From a bacterium (GTDB taxonomy: Bacteria > UBP6 > UBA1177), in the NCBI GenBank assembly GCA_017645765.1, contig JAGCNV010000026.1:62001-126000 (forward strand): a stretch of DNA of 64,000 nt, written 5' to 3'. Within the stretch, counting starts at the first letter, position 1. Every line of letters starts with the position of its first letter. Shown piece after piece: positions 61,838 to 64,000 of the stretch. The notes under the pieces were generated by a model. That model was not told the DNA's origin. It was given only the letters and a program-made list of their open reading frames with translations, and searched no databases. The position numbers were made by a program, and so were the translations under genes.

Positions 61838-63139
61838 TTAAATTCCTTTCATCACCGCCGATATCCCGTAAAGAGGAACATTCAGAACGGTTTTGTCTTC
61901 GCGGTAAGGAAGTGCGGAGGTTTTCAACGCTTTGTCAGGGCTGAAATTCTGACAGAAAAGAGTGAAACTTCTTGAGCGCAGGTTTTCGCCCGATTTCACC
62001 TCTATCGGAATGACGCTGTTTTCTTTCTGGATCACGAAATCGACTTCGGAAGTGCTACGCTCGTTTGTCCAATAACCAATATAATCTAAATTCAATGTTT
62101 TGAGTTCCTGCATGACATACTGCTCGGTCAAAGCTCCTTTAAATTCAGTCATTATGCGGTTACCGTCGATAAGAGCAGCCGCGGAAAGTCCTGCTGATGC
62201 GCCGAGAAGACCTACATCGACCATAAAAAGCTTGAATACAGCCAAGTCCTGATAGGCTTTAAGCGGCATTTTCGGGGTGCTGACCCGGTGCGATTTCAGC
62301 ACGATTCCGCAATTGCAAAGCCACATTATCGCAAGTTCAAAATCCTTCGCCCGCGCCCCTTCACGGATCACGCCGTAGACAAATTTTTTATTTTCCTTCG
62401 CAAGCTGTGCCGGAAGGCTTTCCCAGACCATATCAAGCCTCGGGACCTGTCCCGACGGCGCATGTTTTGAAAAATCGGCCTGATATGAGCGCAGGATCTC
62501 GTGCTGAACTACTCGCACCTCGGAATAATCATGCGTTTCAAGCCATTTCATCACGACTTCCGGCATTCCTCCGACATAAAGATATGTTTTCAGCAGATTC
62601 ATCAGCTCGCCGTGAAAAGTTTCGAGAGTTTTCCACTCCTGCCTGAACATTGCTTCAAGAAGCATCTCCATCCCAGAAGCTACGAGAAATTCCGAAAAAG
62701 AGAGAGGATAAAGGTCTAAAAAAGAGACTTTTCCGACCGGAAACGACTGGTTTTCGTGCATAGCGATCCCCAAAAGCGATCCAGCCGCCGCGATGTAGTA
62801 TTCGGGAGCGTTTTCGCAGAAGTATTTCAGAGAAGTCAAAGCCCCTTCCGCCGCCTGAATTTCGTCAAAAATAATAAGAGTGGTTTTCGCGACGATCTTT
62901 TTTCCGTAAAAAAGCTGGATAGTCGAAATTATCCGCTTCGTGTCGAAATCCTCTTTGAAAAGATCCCTGAAACGGGGTTCGTTCTCAAAATTTATGTAGA
63001 CCGTGTCCTGAAAGAACAGACGTCCGAACTCTTTGAGAAGCCACGTTTTCCCTGTCTGACGCGCTCCCCGGAGTATCAAAGGTTTATGGATTTTGCTTTT
63101 TTTCCACTCCGCAAGCTGCCGCATTGCCGCTCTTTTCAT
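61838..63139 (-). CDS. AAA ATPase with DUF4143 domain
   Basis: A 433-residue protein of the widely scattered AAA_14/DUF4143 family, whose role is not established. Walker A is GARQTGKT (25-32), Walker B is TLIIFDEIQ (about 87-95), and the sensor region is YIAAAGSLLG. The C-terminal half (about 200-405) holds DUF4143 with NERSTSEVDFVIQKENSVIPIEVKSG, a PD-(D/E)XK nuclease-like core with D...E-x-K. Related genes are often found as mobile or accessory loci. Its promoter has a 17-bp spacer and direct-repeat operators, unlike the rest of the window. Confidence 0.85.
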   Translation of the reverse strand: MKRAAMRQLAEWKKSKIHKPLILRGARQTGKTWLLKEFGRLFFQDTVYINFENEPRFRDLFKEDFDTKRIISTIQLFYGKKIVAKTTLIIFDEIQAAEGALTSLKYFCENAPEYYIAAAGSLLGIAMHENQSFPVGKVSFLDLYPLSFSEFLVASGMEMLLEAMFRQEWKTLETFHGELMNLLKTYLYVGGMPEVVMKWLETHDYSEVRVVQHEILRSYQADFSKHAPSGQVPRLDMVWESLPAQLAKENKKFVYGVIREGARAKDFELAIMWLCNCGIVLKSHRVSTPKMPLKAYQDLAVFKLFMVDVGLLGASAGLSAAALIDGNRIMTEFKGALTEQYVMQELKTLNLDYIGYWTNERSTSEVDFVIQKENSVIPIEVKSGENLRSRSFTLFCQNFSPDKALKTSALPYREDKTVLNVPLYGISAVMKGI

Positions 63140-63178
63140 AATTTTTCACCTCGATTTTTGAACCGCAAAAAACGAAGA

Positions 63179-63207
63179 ATCATACGTTATCTTGATAAAA
63201 GTGTCAA
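63179..63207 (-). promoter_or_regulatory. Promoter of the AAA/DUF4143 gene
   Basis: Minus strand: TTGACA (63202-63207), 17-bp spacer, TATGAT (63179-63184). A direct repeat occupies the spacer. The start codon is 40 bp downstream after a GAGGTG site. Confidence 0.75.
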
Positions 63208-63237
63208 CAAAATACATTTTTATCTCGATAAAAGTGT
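63189..63237. promoter_or_regulatory. Direct-repeat operator upstream of the AAA/DUF4143 gene
   Basis: ATCTTGATAAAAGTGT (63189-63204) and ATCTCGATAAAAGTGT (63222-63237) differ at one base and lie 33 bp apart, three helical turns. One lies between the -35 and -10 boxes and the other just upstream, a layout suited to a repressor. Confidence 0.65.
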
Positions 63238-63285
63238 TGCTAAAACACAGAAAAATCAAGTTAAAAGGTGACTGGCAAAAATCAA

Positions 63286-63341
63286 GTCATTCTGAGCGGA
63301 GCGAAGAATCCAAGAGATGTTTCACATCCGTTCAACATGAC
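63286..63341. repeat. Interspersed inverted repeat (GTCATTCTGAGCG type)
   Basis: The 56-bp element opens GTCATTCTGAGCGGAGCG and closes TTCAACATGAC, giving imperfect inverted symmetry. Very similar intergenic repeats are widespread in bacterial genomes. It lies between divergent genes. Confidence 0.6.
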
Positions 63342-63349
63342 GTATTTTA

Positions 63350-63377
63350 TTGAATTTATTTTCAAGATTCGTAAAAT
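63350..63377 (+). promoter_or_regulatory. Promoter of the DUF1566 lipoprotein gene
   Basis: TTGAAT (63350-63355), 16-bp spacer, TAAAAT (63372-63377), then ATAA and CGTTTTTT. The ATG lies 35 bp downstream. Confidence 0.65.
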
Positions 63378-63412
63378 ATAACGTTTTTTATTTGTCGTCT
63401 CAGGAGGAACTC

Positions 63413-64000
63413 ATGAAAAAACTCCTTCTTTTACTTATTGCTCTGATATTTTTAGTCGTTTCGTGCAGCAGCTCGAAAAAAGCAGAAAACGATACCGACA
63501 TTTTGCCGGATGAGGATGCGACGGATGTTGATGAGGATAATCTGCAACCGGATGAGGATGTGACGGATGTCGATGAGGATAATCTGCAACCGGATGAAGA
63601 CAACGGCGGCACCGGACCTTCTTTCGTTAATATCTGCACGGGACTTACAAAGTGTTACAACAACGAAAAAGAGATAAAATGCCCGAAACAGGGTAAAGAT
63701 TTCTACGGTCAGGATGCTAACTTCGCAAAACTAGGGAAATGTGTTCCGCGAAAGTTTTCTGTTGACAGTTCTATCGGAAACGAACCGGTCGTCATTGACG
63801 AAGTAACAGGACTTGAATGGTCTCAGAGCTTTTTCGAAATCGGAAATTATGCGGAGGCTTCCGATTACTGCAAAAATCTGGAATACGGCGGACATAATGA
63901 CTGGAGAGCACCAACAGTCAAGGAACTTTTTTCAATTGTTGACTGGAGCAGATACGATCCGGCAATAGACACAGATTATTTTCCGAAAACACCGTCAGCG
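63413..64000 (+). CDS. Lipoprotein with DUF1566 domain (partial, runs off the window)
   Basis: ATG at 63413 follows CAGGAGG. A signal ending FLVVSC puts the lipid anchor at Cys18. The linker SSSKKAENDTDILPDEDATD resembles that of the lipoprotein at 18997 and contains a 42-bp tandem duplication (63506-63547, 63548-63589; DVDEDNLQPDED units). Cysteines follow (NICTGLTKCYNN, KCPKQGK). The available C-terminal part matches DUF1566/Lcl-like domains: DEVTGLEWSQSF, YCKNLEYGGHNDWRAPTVKEL, SIVDWSRYDPAID. The open frame continues past 64000. Confidence 0.85.
   Translation, partial: MKKLLLLLIALIFLVVSCSSSKKAENDTDILPDEDATDVDEDNLQPDEDVTDVDEDNLQPDEDNGGTGPSFVNICTGLTKCYNNEKEIKCPKQGKDFYGQDANFAKLGKCVPRKFSVDSSIGNEPVVIDEVTGLEWSQSFFEIGNYAEASDYCKNLEYGGHNDWRAPTVKELFSIVDWSRYDPAIDTDYFPKTPSA

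Overview
The window reads as chromosomal DNA of an uncultivated Gram-negative (diderm) bacterium. It is dense in genes, with intergenic gaps all under about 300 bp, and there is no rRNA, tRNA, CRISPR array or intact transposase. Type II secretion and type IV pilus genes, many acidic-linker lipoproteins, a protein with an AgmX/PglI-type C-terminal domain, a surface protein with a MYXO-CTERM-like tail and 'DCDGxxDxDC' cysteine segments together recall Myxococcota and other lineages of the old Deltaproteobacteria. This placement is an inference; no marker phylogeny was possible.

Layout. 1-3544: aromatic amino acid genes aroC-aroK-aroB, coupled to a lipoprotein gene. 3682-8507: envelope and signalling run (CDP-alcohol phosphatidyltransferase, nucleotidyltransferase with a membrane domain, ExbD/TolR, DivIC/FtsB-like, diguanylate cyclase). 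8519-12143 (minus): RNase G, a metallo-beta-lactamase-fold phosphodiesterase, an Nfu-type protein and a Ca2+/Na+ antiporter. 12352-18865: type II secretion gspC-D-E-F. 18874-21242: one sulfatase-modifying-factor-domain lipoprotein bounded by inverted repeats. 21333-26103: smpB, yraN, rsmI, lipoprotein, NAD-dependent epimerase, tsaD. 26142-33200 (minus): pilB-pilT-pilC-pilS-pilR. 33366-39136 (minus): a large surface protein and a secreted subtilase. 39285-40280: phosphate acetyltransferase. 40364-43087 (minus): WG-repeat/TPR-like protein. 43315-46851: murJ, AgmX-like protein, lipoprotein. 46861-49205 (minus): tandem ThyX-family protein and a homocysteine methyltransferase. 49399-53215: ankyrin protein, TrkA-like protein, cation/proton antiporter. 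53269-61742 (minus): pheS-hprK-EIIA(Man)-ptsH-ptsI-lipoprotein-ftsK, probably one transcript. 61838-63139 (minus): AAA/DUF4143 ATPase. 63413-64000: the start of a DUF1566 lipoprotein that runs off the window.

How the parts fit. T2SS and T4P share the GspE/PilB-PilT ATPase and GspF/PilC folds, and PilS-PilR sit in the pilus operon as its likely regulators. Secreted and surface proteins (subtilase, MYXO-CTERM-like protein, lipoproteins) are plausible cargo. The phosphotransferase genes include no sugar permease and so look regulatory.

Most notable signals: (1) a single-gene cassette between long inverted repeats; (2) a 27-bp palindromic intergenic repeat that also occurs twice, in frame, inside a protein gene; (3) a recurring promoter form, TTG-35, exactly 16-bp spacer, TATAAT-like -10, then N4 and often CGTTTTT, seen at about 14 genes; (4) a tandem ThyX protein whose signature motifs are divided between its halves.
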